A stretch of 12,951 bases of DNA from an uncultured beta proteobacterium (GCA_903834645.1 CAILKA010000625.1:1-12951); one strand, 5' to 3'. Shown: positions 1 through 7,473, counted from the stretch's first letter. A program made the numbers and translations. Notes: generated from the sequence alone by a model not told the origin.

Positions 1-1
1 C

Positions 2-751
2 TTGGACGCGGCGCCCGTTGCGGGCGAGCCCCTGCCGCCGGGCTGGCACTGGATTTTCTTCAATCCGGTGGTTGCACGCGGGGGCCTTGGACCGGACGGC
101 CACCCGCAGCGTGGCGGCTTCCTGCCCCCTATCGAACTGCCGCGACGGATGTGGGCGGGCAGCCGGGTGCAGTACCTGCGCGCACCGACCGTCGACTCGC
201 TGGCCACGCGCACAAGCCGCATCGCGCGCGTCGAGCACAAGGTGGGCCGGCGCGGAAGCCTCTGGTTCGTTACGGTCGAGCACACGATCGGGATCGGCAA
301 CCAGATTTGCATCGTAGAAGAGCAGGACATCGTCTACCGCGAGGCCGATCCGCCGGGTGCGGCGGCCCGGGCGGCAGCGCCGCCGCGCCCCGAGAGCCCA
401 GCCGAGTGGGGGTGCGACATCCATCCCGACACGACGCTGCTGTTTCGCTACTCGGCGCTGACCTTCAACGGCCACCGCATCCACTACGACGCCGACTACA
501 CGCGGCAGGTCGAGGGCTACCCCGGGCTGGTCGTCCACGGCCCGCTGACTGCCACGTGGCTGCAGGGGCTGGCCGTCGCACACGCCCAGGGGCGCGAGCT
601 GGCAGCCTTCGAGTTTCGCGGCGTCAGTCCGCTCTTTTGCGGCCACGCCGTGCGCCTGGAAGGCCGCCAGGAGAGCCCCGGCACCCTGGCCCTGTGGGCT
701 TGCGGGCCCTCGGGCGAACTGGCGATGACCGCCACTGCCACCCTGCGCTGA
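2..751 (+). CDS. HTD2-type acyl-CoA hydratase/dehydratase (FAS1-like hotdog, COG3777 type), 5' partial
   Basis: Likely hydrates or dehydrates a 2-enoyl/3-hydroxyacyl-CoA in the cytoplasm. Relatives include mesaconyl-C4-CoA hydratase and the itaconyl-CoA hydratase group. Visible signatures are the wHW block near residue 15, LGPDGHP and GGFLPP followed by LPRRMWAG (residues 29-53), and the catalytic block FNGHRIHYD (residues 155-163) in the second hotdog, which is intact. The first readable codon is TTG at base 2, giving 249 aa. Family members are usually about 270-290 aa, with an N-terminal helix segment before the HW block, so about 30-40 residues probably lie upstream and this is a truncated copy, not a true TTG start. 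The SDR gene follows 48 bases downstream on the same strand, and CoA-transferases lie further on, which fits a CoA-thioester pathway. The family call is firm; the substrate is unknown. Confidence 0.88.
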   Translation: MDAAPVAGEPLPPGWHWIFFNPVVARGGLGPDGHPQRGGFLPPIELPRRMWAGSRVQYLRAPTVDSLATRTSRIARVEHKVGRRGSLWFVTVEHTIGIGNQICIVEEQDIVYREADPPGAAARAAAPPRPESPAEWGCDIHPDTTLLFRYSALTFNGHRIHYDADYTRQVEGYPGLVVHGPLTATWLQGLAVAHAQGRELAAFEFRGVSPLFCGHAVRLEGRQESPGTLALWACGPSGELAMTATATLR

Positions 752-799
752 GGGCGTCGCGGCGCCGCAGCCCCCACCCCACTTCCTGCCCACACCACC

Positions 800-1546
800 A
801 TGCCACCTCACCCGAGCGGACCCGCGCGCCTGGATGGCCAGGTCGCCTTCATCACCGGAGCGGCCGGCGGCATGGGCCGCGCGATCGCGGCGGTGCTGCG
901 TGACGCGGGCGCCCGCGTCGTGGCCACCGATGTGCACGAGCATGCTGACCTCGGTGCCGACATCGGCTATCACCGCTGCGATGTCACCTCGCGCGAGCAC
1001 ACCGAGCAGGTGATCGATGGCGCGCTCGCGCAGCACGGTCGCATCGATATCCTGGTGCTGTGTGCGGGCGTGATCGCGCGCACGCCGCTGGCGCAGAGCA
1101 CCGACGAAGAGTGGGAGACGATGCTGTCGGTCAACGTGCTCGGCGTGGTGAACCCGGCGCGCAAGCTCTTTCCGCTCATGTGCGCGCAGGGCTTCGGCAA
1201 GATCCTGGCGGCCGGCTCGATCGCGGCCAAGAACGGCGGCGTGGCCTCGGGCCCGGCCTATGTGGCCTCCAAGGCCGCGGTGCATGGGATGGTGCGCTGG
1301 ATGGCCAAGGCCGGGGCCCCGCATGGGGTGTACGCCAACACGCTTGCGCCGGGGCCGGTCGAGACGGCGATGTGGGCCCGCGTGACCGGTGCCACAGGCG
1401 CGCCCGCGGCACAGGCCACGGTGCCCCTGGGCCGCTACGGCACGGCCGAGGACATCGCGCAGGCGGCGCTCTTCCTGTGCTCGCCGGCTTCCAACTGGAT
1501 CACGGGCACGTCGCTGGACATCAGCGGCGGCATGTGGATGGACTGA
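800..1546 (+). CDS. SDR-family NAD(P)-dependent alcohol/hydroxyacyl dehydrogenase
   Basis: A 248-aa classical short-chain dehydrogenase/reductase, soluble and likely tetrameric, oxidising a hydroxyl to a ketone or the reverse. The cofactor motif TGAAGGMG spans residues 19-26. An acidic Asp45 at the end of the second strand favours NAD(H). The usual NAG motif reads CAG (88-90). NVLG is at 112-115. The catalytic Ser140 and the YVASK motif (Tyr154, Lys158) are present, and PG follows the active site. The C-terminus SLDISGGMWMD is typical of the FabG-like branch. The ATG at 800 has no clear Shine-Dalgarno upstream, but the protein begins at the expected distance before the Rossmann strand. The gene lies 48 bases after the hydratase and 15 bases before the HIBADH-like gene. 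It may act on the hydroxyacyl-CoA made by the hydratase, which is inference from context. Confidence 0.93.
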   Translation: MPPHPSGPARLDGQVAFITGAAGGMGRAIAAVLRDAGARVVATDVHEHADLGADIGYHRCDVTSREHTEQVIDGALAQHGRIDILVLCAGVIARTPLAQSTDEEWETMLSVNVLGVVNPARKLFPLMCAQGFGKILAAGSIAAKNGGVASGPAYVASKAAVHGMVRWMAKAGAPHGVYANTLAPGPVETAMWARVTGATGAPAAQATVPLGRYGTAEDIAQAALFLCSPASNWITGTSLDISGGMWMD

Positions 1547-1548
1547 CC

Positions 1549-1554
1549 GAGGAG
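1549..1554 (+). promoter_or_regulatory. Ribosome binding site deciding the ATG 1562 start
   Basis: GAGGAG lies between the SDR stop and the HIBADH-like gene, 7 bases before ATG 1562 and only 1 base before the alternative TTG at 1556. This spacing supports the ATG. Confidence 0.6.
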
Positions 1555-1561
1555 CTTGCGG

Positions 1562-2482
1562 ATGGATGCACACGCGCACGCCGTGATCGGATTCGTCGGC
1601 CTGGGGGCGATCGGCGGCCCGATGTGCCGCAACCTCGCGCTCAAGCATGCAGGCGAACTCTGGGCCTACGACCTCAACCCGGCGGCCTGGGAGGTGCTCG
1701 ACGGCACGCGTGCGCACCGGGCGTCGAGCCTGGCGGAGCTGGCCCGCGAATGCGAGATCGTGTTTCTGTCGCTGCCTGGCGGGCCTCAGGTGGAGCAGGT
1801 CTGCCTGGGCCCGGGCGGGCTGGCCGAGGGGCCGCGCCGCCCCGAGGTGGTGGTCGACCTGAGCACCACCACGGTGGCCTCGGCGCGCGCCGTGGCCCAG
1901 CGGCTCGATGCGCTCGGGGTGCGCTTTGCCGATGCGCCGGTGGCGCGCACGCGCGAGGCGGCTCGGCGCGGCGAGCTCAGCATCATGGTGGGGGCCGATG
2001 CGGCGCTCTTTGCCCGCATCGAGCCGTGGCTGCGCCACCTGGGCTCGGACATCACGCTGTGCGGCGAGGTGGGCTGCGGCCAGGTGGTCAAGCTCATCAA
2101 CAACGCACTCGTGTTCGAGCACACGGCAGCGCTGGCCGAGATGATGGTGCTGGGCGAGCGTGCGGGCGTGCAGCCGGCCACGCTCCTGGAGGCCGTCTCC
2201 AAGGGGTCGGGTGACAGCTTCGTGCTGCGCAACCATGCGCGCAAGGCGATGCTGCCGCGTGAGTTTCCCACGCAGGCCTTTCCCCCCGAGTACGCACTCA
2301 AGGACATCGCCTGCGTGCTCGAGCTGGCGCAGCACACCGGCACCCCGACGCCGCTGACCTCGCTCGCCCGCCGCTACTACCAGGCGGCGGTCGACCATGG
2401 CCTGGGCGGGCGCTACTTCCCCGTCGTGATCGAGCTCGTCGAGCGCGACGTCGACGTGGCCACCGACTCCCGCCAACCCTGA
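1562..2482 (+). CDS. 3-hydroxyisobutyrate dehydrogenase-family NAD(P) oxidoreductase (beta-hydroxyacid dehydrogenase)
   Basis: A 306-aa beta-hydroxyacid dehydrogenase that interconverts a 3-hydroxy acid and its semialdehyde, or a related substrate. The N-terminal Rossmann domain has GLGAIG (residues 13-18), and the DLSTTT turn is at 99-104. The substrate loop begins DAPV (124-127) but continues A-R-T where classical HIBADH and tartronate-semialdehyde reductases have S-G-G. The catalytic lysine is Lys177 in GQVVKLINN, with Asn181 following. The C-terminal all-helical domain is complete. I chose ATG 1562 because GAGGAG (1549-1554) sits 7 bases upstream; an in-frame TTG at 1556 would sit on top of that site. 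The gap to the SDR stop is 15 bases, consistent with co-transcription. The R-T pair in the loop suggests an anionic substrate other than hydroxyisobutyrate, so the exact name is left open. Confidence 0.92.
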   Translation: MDAHAHAVIGFVGLGAIGGPMCRNLALKHAGELWAYDLNPAAWEVLDGTRAHRASSLAELARECEIVFLSLPGGPQVEQVCLGPGGLAEGPRRPEVVVDLSTTTVASARAVAQRLDALGVRFADAPVARTREAARRGELSIMVGADAALFARIEPWLRHLGSDITLCGEVGCGQVVKLINNALVFEHTAALAEMMVLGERAGVQPATLLEAVSKGSGDSFVLRNHARKAMLPREFPTQAFPPEYALKDIACVLELAQHTGTPTPLTSLARRYYQAAVDHGLGGRYFPVVIELVERDVDVATDSRQP

Positions 2483-2491
2483 ATCTCCACC

Positions 2492-2496
2492 GAGGA
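2492..2496 (+). promoter_or_regulatory. Ribosome binding site supporting a TTG start at 2504
   Basis: GAGGA is placed 7 bases before TTG 2504 in the 21-base gap after the upstream stop. No ATG or GTG lies at a suitable distance, so TTG initiation is the best reading. Confidence 0.55.
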
Positions 2497-2503
2497 CCCG
2501 CTC

Positions 2504-3712
2504 TTGAACACCTCTCCCGCACCTGGCGAAGTCGGCAGCGCGCCGGCCGAAGGCCGCATCACCGACGAGGCCGTGGCCGACGCCCAGTCCATGATCGGAT
2601 TGCAGCTGCGCCCCGAGGGCCCCTACCTCCAGGACGCCACCTCCGACACCTTGCGCAACTGGTGCAACGGCATCGGCGACCTGAACCCGCTGTACCGCGA
2701 GCCCGGCTACGGCGCGGGCACGCGCCATGGCGGTCAGGTGGCGCACCCGATGTTCCCGATGGCCTATGGCTGGGTGGGCCGCACGCGCTGGGGCCTGCCG
2801 GGCGTGCACGGCTTCTACGCGGGCAACGACTGGGAGCAGTTTCGCCACGTGCGCCCGGGCGACCGCCTCACCGCCATCGAGCGCGTGGTGGGCGTGCAGG
2901 AGAAGCACAGCCAGTTCTCCGGGCGCCTCGTGCTGCAGTACGTGGAGGCCTCCTACTTCAACCAGCGCGGCGAGCTCGTGGCCCGGGCGCTGGGCACCTG
3001 CACACGCCACGAGCGCAAGGCCGCCCGCGACGCCGGCAAGTACAAGGCCATCACCCAGCACGAGTACACCGACGAGGAACGCGACCGCATCGACCAGATG
3101 GTGCTCGACGAGCCGCGCCAGATCCGCGGCCAGGCCGTGCGGTACTGGGAAGACGTGAACGAGGGCGAGGAGCTGCCCACGATCGCGCGCGGGCCGCTGT
3201 CGCTCATGGACACCATGGGCTTTCTCGTGGGTTCGGGGCGCGGCCACACCCATGGCGTGGTGCTGCAGGCCGCGGTGCGCCATCCGGGCCACTTCTTTCG
3301 CAACCCCGAGGCCGGGGGTGGCGTCGAGTACACCGGCATCGGCCACCACCGCGAGTCGGTGGCCAAGGAGGTGGGCGTGCCCGGCACCTACGACTACGGC
3401 CCGCAGCGATCGGCTTGGATGGCCACGCTCGTCACCAACTGGATGGGTGACGCGGGCTTTCTCAAGCGGGTGCGCACGGAGATGCGGCGCTTCAACATCA
3501 TGGGCGACACCACCTTCTGCAAGGGCCGCGTGACGCGCAAGTACGTGAAGGACCGGACACCCCTGGTGGACATCGAGATCGCCGCCGAGAACCAGCGCGG
3601 GGAGGTGACGACGCCCGGCCTGGCCACCGTGGCGCTGCCTTCGCGCGACGTGCAGCTGCCGGTGTTCCTGGACGGCTCGGCGGTCGACCTCGAGCTGCCG
3701 GTGGTGCGCTGA
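2504..3712 (+). CDS. Double-hotdog MaoC-like / FAS1-like acyl dehydratase with altered catalytic motif
   Basis: A 402-aa protein that looks like two hotdog folds in tandem, an N-terminal FAS1-like/MaoC-N domain (about residues 20-170) and a C-terminal hotdog (about 210-385). The hydratase-2 motif D-x-N-P-x-H appears as DLNPLY (residues 59-64), so Asp59 and Asn61 are kept but the catalytic His is Tyr64. I see no intact D-x-N-P-x-H in the second half. It may therefore be a structural or partner subunit, use different residues, or act on an unusual acyl-CoA; heteromeric MaoC enzymes with one inactive domain are known in sterol side-chain degradation. The start is TTG 2504, with GAGGA (2492-2496) 7 bases upstream; the next in-frame ATG (2591) would cut into the domain. 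It lies 21 bases after the HIBADH-like stop. Family assignment is good; activity is uncertain. Confidence 0.85.
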   Translation: MNTSPAPGEVGSAPAEGRITDEAVADAQSMIGLQLRPEGPYLQDATSDTLRNWCNGIGDLNPLYREPGYGAGTRHGGQVAHPMFPMAYGWVGRTRWGLPGVHGFYAGNDWEQFRHVRPGDRLTAIERVVGVQEKHSQFSGRLVLQYVEASYFNQRGELVARALGTCTRHERKAARDAGKYKAITQHEYTDEERDRIDQMVLDEPRQIRGQAVRYWEDVNEGEELPTIARGPLSLMDTMGFLVGSGRGHTHGVVLQAAVRHPGHFFRNPEAGGGVEYTGIGHHRESVAKEVGVPGTYDYGPQRSAWMATLVTNWMGDAGFLKRVRTEMRRFNIMGDTTFCKGRVTRKYVKDRTPLVDIEIAAENQRGEVTTPGLATVALPSRDVQLPVFLDGSAVDLELPVVR

Positions 3713-3723
3713 GCAGGCCCGAG

Positions 3724-4905
3724 GTGGCGATGGCCCCGCACACGCATGACGCGCCGCTGGCCGGCTGCCGCGTAGTGGAGTGCGCCGGCACGCCGGCGGC
3801 CGCCTATGCGGCCAGGATGCTCGCGACGATGGGCGCGTGCGTGACGATGCTCGAGCCGCCCGGGCAGGGCTCGCCTCTGCGGCAACTGCCGCCGCGGCTC
3901 GACGGGGGGCGGGGCGAGAGCGCGCTGTTCGCGTACCTGGCTGCGGGCAAGCGCAGCGTGGCCTGTGACCTGGCCAGCCCGCAGGGCCAGGCGGTGCTCG
4001 CCCGCGAGCTCGCGCAGGCCGACATCCTGATCGAGGACACCCCGTTGGCCGATCGGGCCGCGCTCGGCCTCGCGCCCGACGGCCCGCAGGGCACGCTCGC
4101 CCGCTTTCCCTCCCTGGTGCACGTGAGCGTGCTGCCCTTCGGCAGCACGGGCCCGAAGGCGCATTGGCGCGCCGAGGAGCTCAACCTGATGCACGCCGCG
4201 GGCGAGGGATTCCTGTTGCCCAACGGGCTGTCCCACGAGCGCTTTCCCGAGCGTGCGCCGCTGAAGATCTACGGGCACTTTGCCGGCTACCAGGGCGGCG
4301 TGATGGCCGCGCTGGCCGCGCTGTCGGCCTGGTGGGCGGTGCCCCAGTGCGGCGGGCAGCATGTGGACGTGTCGGTGCAGGACGCGATGCTGGCCGTCGG
4401 GGCGTTCGCGATCCAGCGCCTGGGCGACGGCTCGCTGGAGCACCGCGCGACCCGGCGCTTTCGCTACGGCGGCGTGTTCGAGACGCGTGACGGGTTCGTG
4501 GAGCTGCTCACGCTCGAGGAGCGCCAGTGGCAGGGCCTGGTGGAACTGCTGGACAGCCCGGCCTGGGCCGCCGACCCGGCCCTGGCCGACCCGCTCGAGC
4601 GCAGCCGGCGTGGTGACGAGATCAACGCCCACATCCGCCTGTGGATGGCCGCGCACGACGCCGACGAGGTGGTGCGCCGAGCACAGCAGGCCGGTGTGCC
4701 GCTGGCCAAGTACCGCCCGCCCGCCGAAGTGGTGTGCGGCGAGCACGAGCGCGCGCGCGGCCTGTTTGCCGACACCGTGTTGCCCGATGGGCGCGAGGTG
4801 CCGGTGCTGCAGGCACCGTTCCAGTTCCGCACCTCGCCGCTGCCGCCGCCCGGGCCCGTGCCGGCGCTGGATGCACACGGATCAGGGGAGCGCGCGCAGC
4901 CATGA
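3724..4905 (+). CDS. CaiB/BaiF (class III) CoA-transferase family protein lacking the catalytic Asp
   Basis: About 393 aa with the class III CoA-transferase layout: an N-terminal Rossmann-like half (PLAGCRVVE, MGACVTMLEPP, GKRSVACDL), a middle segment HVSVLPFGSTGP, and the later GQHVDVSVQDAM block near residues 209-220. In this family the catalytic Asp sits about four residues before the conserved Gly of a D-x-x-x-G motif ahead of the A-A-L helix, as Asp169 in formyl-CoA transferase. Here the equivalent stretch reads HFAGYQGG (185-192), so the position is Gly188 (codon GGC, 4285-4287). It may be a non-catalytic subunit pairing with the next gene, whose Asp is intact. GTG 3724 and ATG 3730 are both possible starts, and GAGG at 3721-3724 slightly favours the ATG. 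The stop overlaps the next start (ATGA, 4902-4905), which suggests translational coupling. Confidence 0.88.
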   Translation: MAMAPHTHDAPLAGCRVVECAGTPAAAYAARMLATMGACVTMLEPPGQGSPLRQLPPRLDGGRGESALFAYLAAGKRSVACDLASPQGQAVLARELAQADILIEDTPLADRAALGLAPDGPQGTLARFPSLVHVSVLPFGSTGPKAHWRAEELNLMHAAGEGFLLPNGLSHERFPERAPLKIYGHFAGYQGGVMAALAALSAWWAVPQCGGQHVDVSVQDAMLAVGAFAIQRLGDGSLEHRATRRFRYGGVFETRDGFVELLTLEERQWQGLVELLDSPAWAADPALADPLERSRRGDEINAHIRLWMAAHDADEVVRRAQQAGVPLAKYRPPAEVVCGEHERARGLFADTVLPDGREVPVLQAPFQFRTSPLPPPGPVPALDAHGSGERAQP

Positions 4906-6143
4906 ACACCTCGCAAGGCCTGCCGCCTGACAGGGCCAAGGCTCCGATGGGCGCGCCTTTGGCGGGCGTGCGCATCGCCGACTTCACGATCCATGCCGCG
5001 GGCCCTTTCTGCACGCACCTGCTCTCGCAGCTGGGCGCGCAGTGCATCAAGGTCGAGAGCGGCACGCGTCCGGACGCCTTTCGCAAGCCGCACGCGGTCT
5101 ATGGCCGCATGCAGGCCGCCACCTTCGATCAGGTCTCGGCCAACAAGCTGTCGGTGCGGTTGAACCTCAAGAAGCCCGAAGGGGTGGAGCTGGCCAAGCG
5201 CCTGGTGGTGGTTTCGGATGTCGCGGCCGAGAGCTTCCGCCCCGGCGTGATGCAGCGCCTGGGCCTGGGCTTCGAGGCATTGCGAGAGGTCAAGCCCGAT
5301 GTGGTGCTGCTGTCGCTTTCCTCCTGCGGCCAGAGCGGGCCGGACTCGCACTTCACGGGCTACGCGCCGCTCTTCGGCGCCTGGGGGGGCCTGGGGTGGA
5401 TGAGTGGCTACCCGGACGGCCCGCCGGTGGAGATGCGGCACGTCATGGACCACTCCTCGGGCCTGCACGCGGCGATGGCCTTGATCGGGGCGCTGCACCA
5501 GCGGCGGCGCACCGGGCGCGCCCAGCACGTCGACCTGGCCGCGCGCGAGGTGGCCTCGGCCATGCTCGGCGAGGCCCTGGTGCAGGCGGCCTGTGGCGAG
5601 GAGCCTGTGCGTCCGGGCAATGGCGACCTCGCCATGGCCCCGCACGGCGTGTACGCCACGGCGCAGCCCGACCGCTGGCTGACGGTGGCCGTGCGTGACG
5701 ACCGGCAGTGGCAGGCGCTAGTGCAGGCGCTAGGCCATCCCGCCTTCGCCACCGATCCCCGGTACGGTACGGCCGAGCAGCGCCTTCGCGTAAAGGAAGA
5801 GCTCGACGCGCTGCTGGGCCAGTGGCTGGCCCCGCTGAGCGCCGACGCCACGGCCGAGCGGCTGCAGCAGGCGGGCGTGGCGGCGCACGTCTCCTGGAGC
5901 GCGCAGGACCTGGCCGACGACCCGCACCTGCACGCGCGCGGCGCCCTCACGCGCGTCAGCGGCCCGGGCGTGGAGCCGCGCTGGGCCGTGGGTGCACCGG
6001 TGCGCTTCTCGGCCACGGCAGAGGTCGGTATCCGGCGCCTGACGCCGGAGCTCGGCCAGGACGAGGACTACGTCTTCGGAGAGCTGCTGGGCCTGTCGCG
6101 CGCCGAGCGCGACGCGCTCGAGACGCGCGAAGTCATCCTGTGA
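4902..6143 (+). CDS. CaiB/BaiF (class III) CoA-transferase, catalytic Asp intact
   Basis: A 413-aa class III CoA-transferase, moving CoA between carboxylic acids through an aspartyl-CoA intermediate. The N-terminal block APLAGVRIADF is at residues 18-28, followed by LGAQCIKVES and VLLSLSSCGQSGP. The catalytic Asp is Asp183 in MDHSSG (182-187; codon GAC, 5448-5450). It is followed by the AAMALIGAL helix and TGRAQHVDLA, where the usual GRGQ reads GRAQ. The start is ATG 4902, overlapping the previous stop by four bases, with AGGGGAG at 4884-4890 upstream. The reading frame stays open far upstream (to 4641), but that part is only a shadow of the preceding gene. Together with its neighbour it may form a heteromer, as in benzylsuccinate CoA-transferase. 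Likely donors are succinyl-CoA or a pathway CoA ester; the acceptor is unknown. Confidence 0.93.
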   Translation: MNTSQGLPPDRAKAPMGAPLAGVRIADFTIHAAGPFCTHLLSQLGAQCIKVESGTRPDAFRKPHAVYGRMQAATFDQVSANKLSVRLNLKKPEGVELAKRLVVVSDVAAESFRPGVMQRLGLGFEALREVKPDVVLLSLSSCGQSGPDSHFTGYAPLFGAWGGLGWMSGYPDGPPVEMRHVMDHSSGLHAAMALIGALHQRRRTGRAQHVDLAAREVASAMLGEALVQAACGEEPVRPGNGDLAMAPHGVYATAQPDRWLTVAVRDDRQWQALVQALGHPAFATDPRYGTAEQRLRVKEELDALLGQWLAPLSADATAERLQQAGVAAHVSWSAQDLADDPHLHARGALTRVSGPGVEPRWAVGAPVRFSATAEVGIRRLTPELGQDEDYVFGELLGLSRAERDALETREVIL

Positions 6144-6180
6144 AGCCCCCGAAGGATCCGTCCAGGAGCACCTCCCCACC

Positions 6181-6762
6181 ATGAGCCACTCGATCTATCT
6201 CGTGCTCGACATGATGAACGACCTCGTGCACGCCGACGGCGCGAACGGGCAGGCGCCCTACGGCGTGCAGGCGCGCGAACGCGACATCGTCGCGCATACG
6301 CGCCACGCCATCGACAAGGCGCGCGCGGCGGGCGTGCGCGTGGGCTTCGTGCGCGTGGGCTTCTCGAGCGACTACCGCGAGTGCCCGCCGAACTCGCCGA
6401 TCTTCTCGGGTGCGCGGCGCAACGGCCTGTTCCAGCTCGGCAGCTGGGGCACGCAGACCCACCCCGAGCTGGGGCAGCGAGCCGAAGACATCGACATCGT
6501 CAAGCACCGCGTGAGCCCCTTCTACGCGACGAGCCTGGAGGCGGTGCTGCGCGCGCAGGGCGTGCAGCGCATCTACTGCTCGGGTATCTCCACCAACGCC
6601 GTGGTGCAGGCCACTGTGCGGGAGGGGCACGACCGCGACTACGAGATCGTCGTGCTCGAGGACGCCTGCTGTGCCCTCTCGGCCGAGGAGCACGAGGGCG
6701 CGATCCGCGGCCTGCAGCGCTTTTGCCGCCTCACGAACTCCCGCGACGTGGTGTTCGAGTAG
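6181..6762 (+). CDS. Isochorismatase-family hydrolase-like protein without the nucleophilic Cys
   Basis: A 193-aa protein with the isochorismatase/cysteine-hydrolase fold. Members cleave amides such as ureidoacrylate, maleamate and nicotinamide, or vinyl ethers such as isochorismate. The family triad is Asp-Lys-Cys. Asp10 (LVLDMMNDL) and Lys108 (DIVKHRVSPF) are present. The block that normally reads T-N-x-C-V, for example in RutB, reads TNAVVQ (residues 138-143), so Val141 occupies the Cys position. Other cysteines nearby (Cys133, Cys163, Cys164) are not at the nucleophile site. EntB-type isochorismatases also lack the Cys and use water chemistry, so a non-amidase reaction is possible. AGGAG (6164-6168) lies 12 bases upstream of ATG 6181. 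The CoA-transferase ends 37 bases before, and the GntR regulator begins 24 bases after. Fold is certain; reaction unknown. Confidence 0.9.
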   Translation: MSHSIYLVLDMMNDLVHADGANGQAPYGVQARERDIVAHTRHAIDKARAAGVRVGFVRVGFSSDYRECPPNSPIFSGARRNGLFQLGSWGTQTHPELGQRAEDIDIVKHRVSPFYATSLEAVLRAQGVQRIYCSGISTNAVVQATVREGHDRDYEIVVLEDACCALSAEEHEGAIRGLQRFCRLTNSRDVVFE

Positions 6763-6786
6763 CCCGCCCACGCCCTGCACCGCTCG

Positions 6787-7455
6787 ATGAGCCTGCACAC
6801 GCCGATGGACACGCGCACCAAGGAGGAGCAGGTCGCCGACTACCTGCGCGAGCGCATCATCTCGGGCGTCTTCCCGCGCGGCTCGCGCCTGAAGCAGGCC
6901 GAGATCGCCGAGCAGCTGCACCTGAGCATCACGCCCGTGCGCGAGGCGCTCAAGCTGCTGGAGGCCGAAGGCTACGTGAGTGGCGACTCCTACCGCGGCG
7001 CGCGCGTGATGCCCTTCGATGCCGGAGCGTCGGCCGAGACGCTGCAGCTGAGGCTGCTGCTGGAGGCGCAGCTCGTGCGCGGCGCGATCGACAAGGTGAC
7101 GGCCCCAGACATCCAGGAGCTGCGCCGGTTGGCGCGCGAGTTCGAGCAGTCCTTCGAGCTGGGCGACCGCGCCTCGGCGCGCGGCATCAACTACCGGCTG
7201 CACCGCCGGCTCTACGAGTTCGCCGGGATGCCGCAGACGCTGCACTTCGTGCAGATCCTGTGGGCACGCTACCCCTTCGACCTGATCAACGCCGTGCACG
7301 GCCGCGGAGGCGACGCCGCGCGCGAGCACGAGGCGATCCTGCAGGCGCTGACAGACGGCGACGCAGCCGCGGCGATCCTGGCCATGCGCCACCACATCGA
7401 ATCGGGTTTCGGCGTGCTGCAGGCTGCCGCCGCCGCAGCCCCCCACACCGGATGA
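6787..7455 (+). CDS. GntR-family transcriptional regulator with FCD effector domain (FadR/VanR type)
   Basis: A 222-aa regulator. The N-terminal winged helix-turn-helix covers about residues 12-64, with the signature RLKQAEIAEQL and LSITPVREALKLLEAEG. The C-terminal FCD domain (about 85-215) is all-helical and keeps the likely metal-ligand histidines His139 (YRLHRRLYEFAG), His181 (REHEAILQAL) and His203 (MRHHIESG). FCD regulators typically sense organic acids, often through that metal. ATG 6787 starts 24 bases after the isochorismatase-like stop. No Shine-Dalgarno is evident for it or for the in-frame ATG 6805, so the start is the softer part of this call. It probably controls the upstream operon or the adjacent binding protein, or both. 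The C-terminus is alanine-rich. Confidence 0.93.
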   Translation: MSLHTPMDTRTKEEQVADYLRERIISGVFPRGSRLKQAEIAEQLHLSITPVREALKLLEAEGYVSGDSYRGARVMPFDAGASAETLQLRLLLEAQLVRGAIDKVTAPDIQELRRLAREFEQSFELGDRASARGINYRLHRRLYEFAGMPQTLHFVQILWARYPFDLINAVHGRGGDAAREHEAILQALTDGDAAAAILAMRHHIESGFGVLQAAAAAAPHTG

Positions 7456-7473
7456 GCGCCCGCCCGGGCGCAT

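Noticed and set aside
752..799. Possible promoter in the 48-base gap before the SDR gene.
   Set aside because: The gap is GC/C-rich with no recognisable -35/-10 elements or palindrome, so read-through from upstream is more likely.
1060..2214. 384-codon + strand frame across the SDR and HIBADH-like genes.
   Set aside because: It runs through two well-supported genes in another frame and its Arg/Gly-rich translation has no family features.
3394..4878. Long open frame on the - strand (494 codons) opposite the first CoA-transferase.
   Set aside because: Its translation is Arg/His/Gly-rich low-complexity with no recognisable domain, and the + strand frame encodes a clear CoA-transferase. Long antisense frames are expected at this GC content.
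4641..4901. Upstream extension of the second CoA-transferase frame.
   Set aside because: It overlaps the coding end of the first CoA-transferase and gives Arg/Ala-rich sequence unlike the family; ATG 4902 with the ATGA overlap fits the family N-terminus.
5350..5420. Apparent loss of a catalytic Asp in the second CoA-transferase, judged from the GYAPLFGAWGG segment.
   Set aside because: That segment is not the catalytic site; the catalytic Asp lies in the later D-x-x-x-G motif and is present as Asp183.
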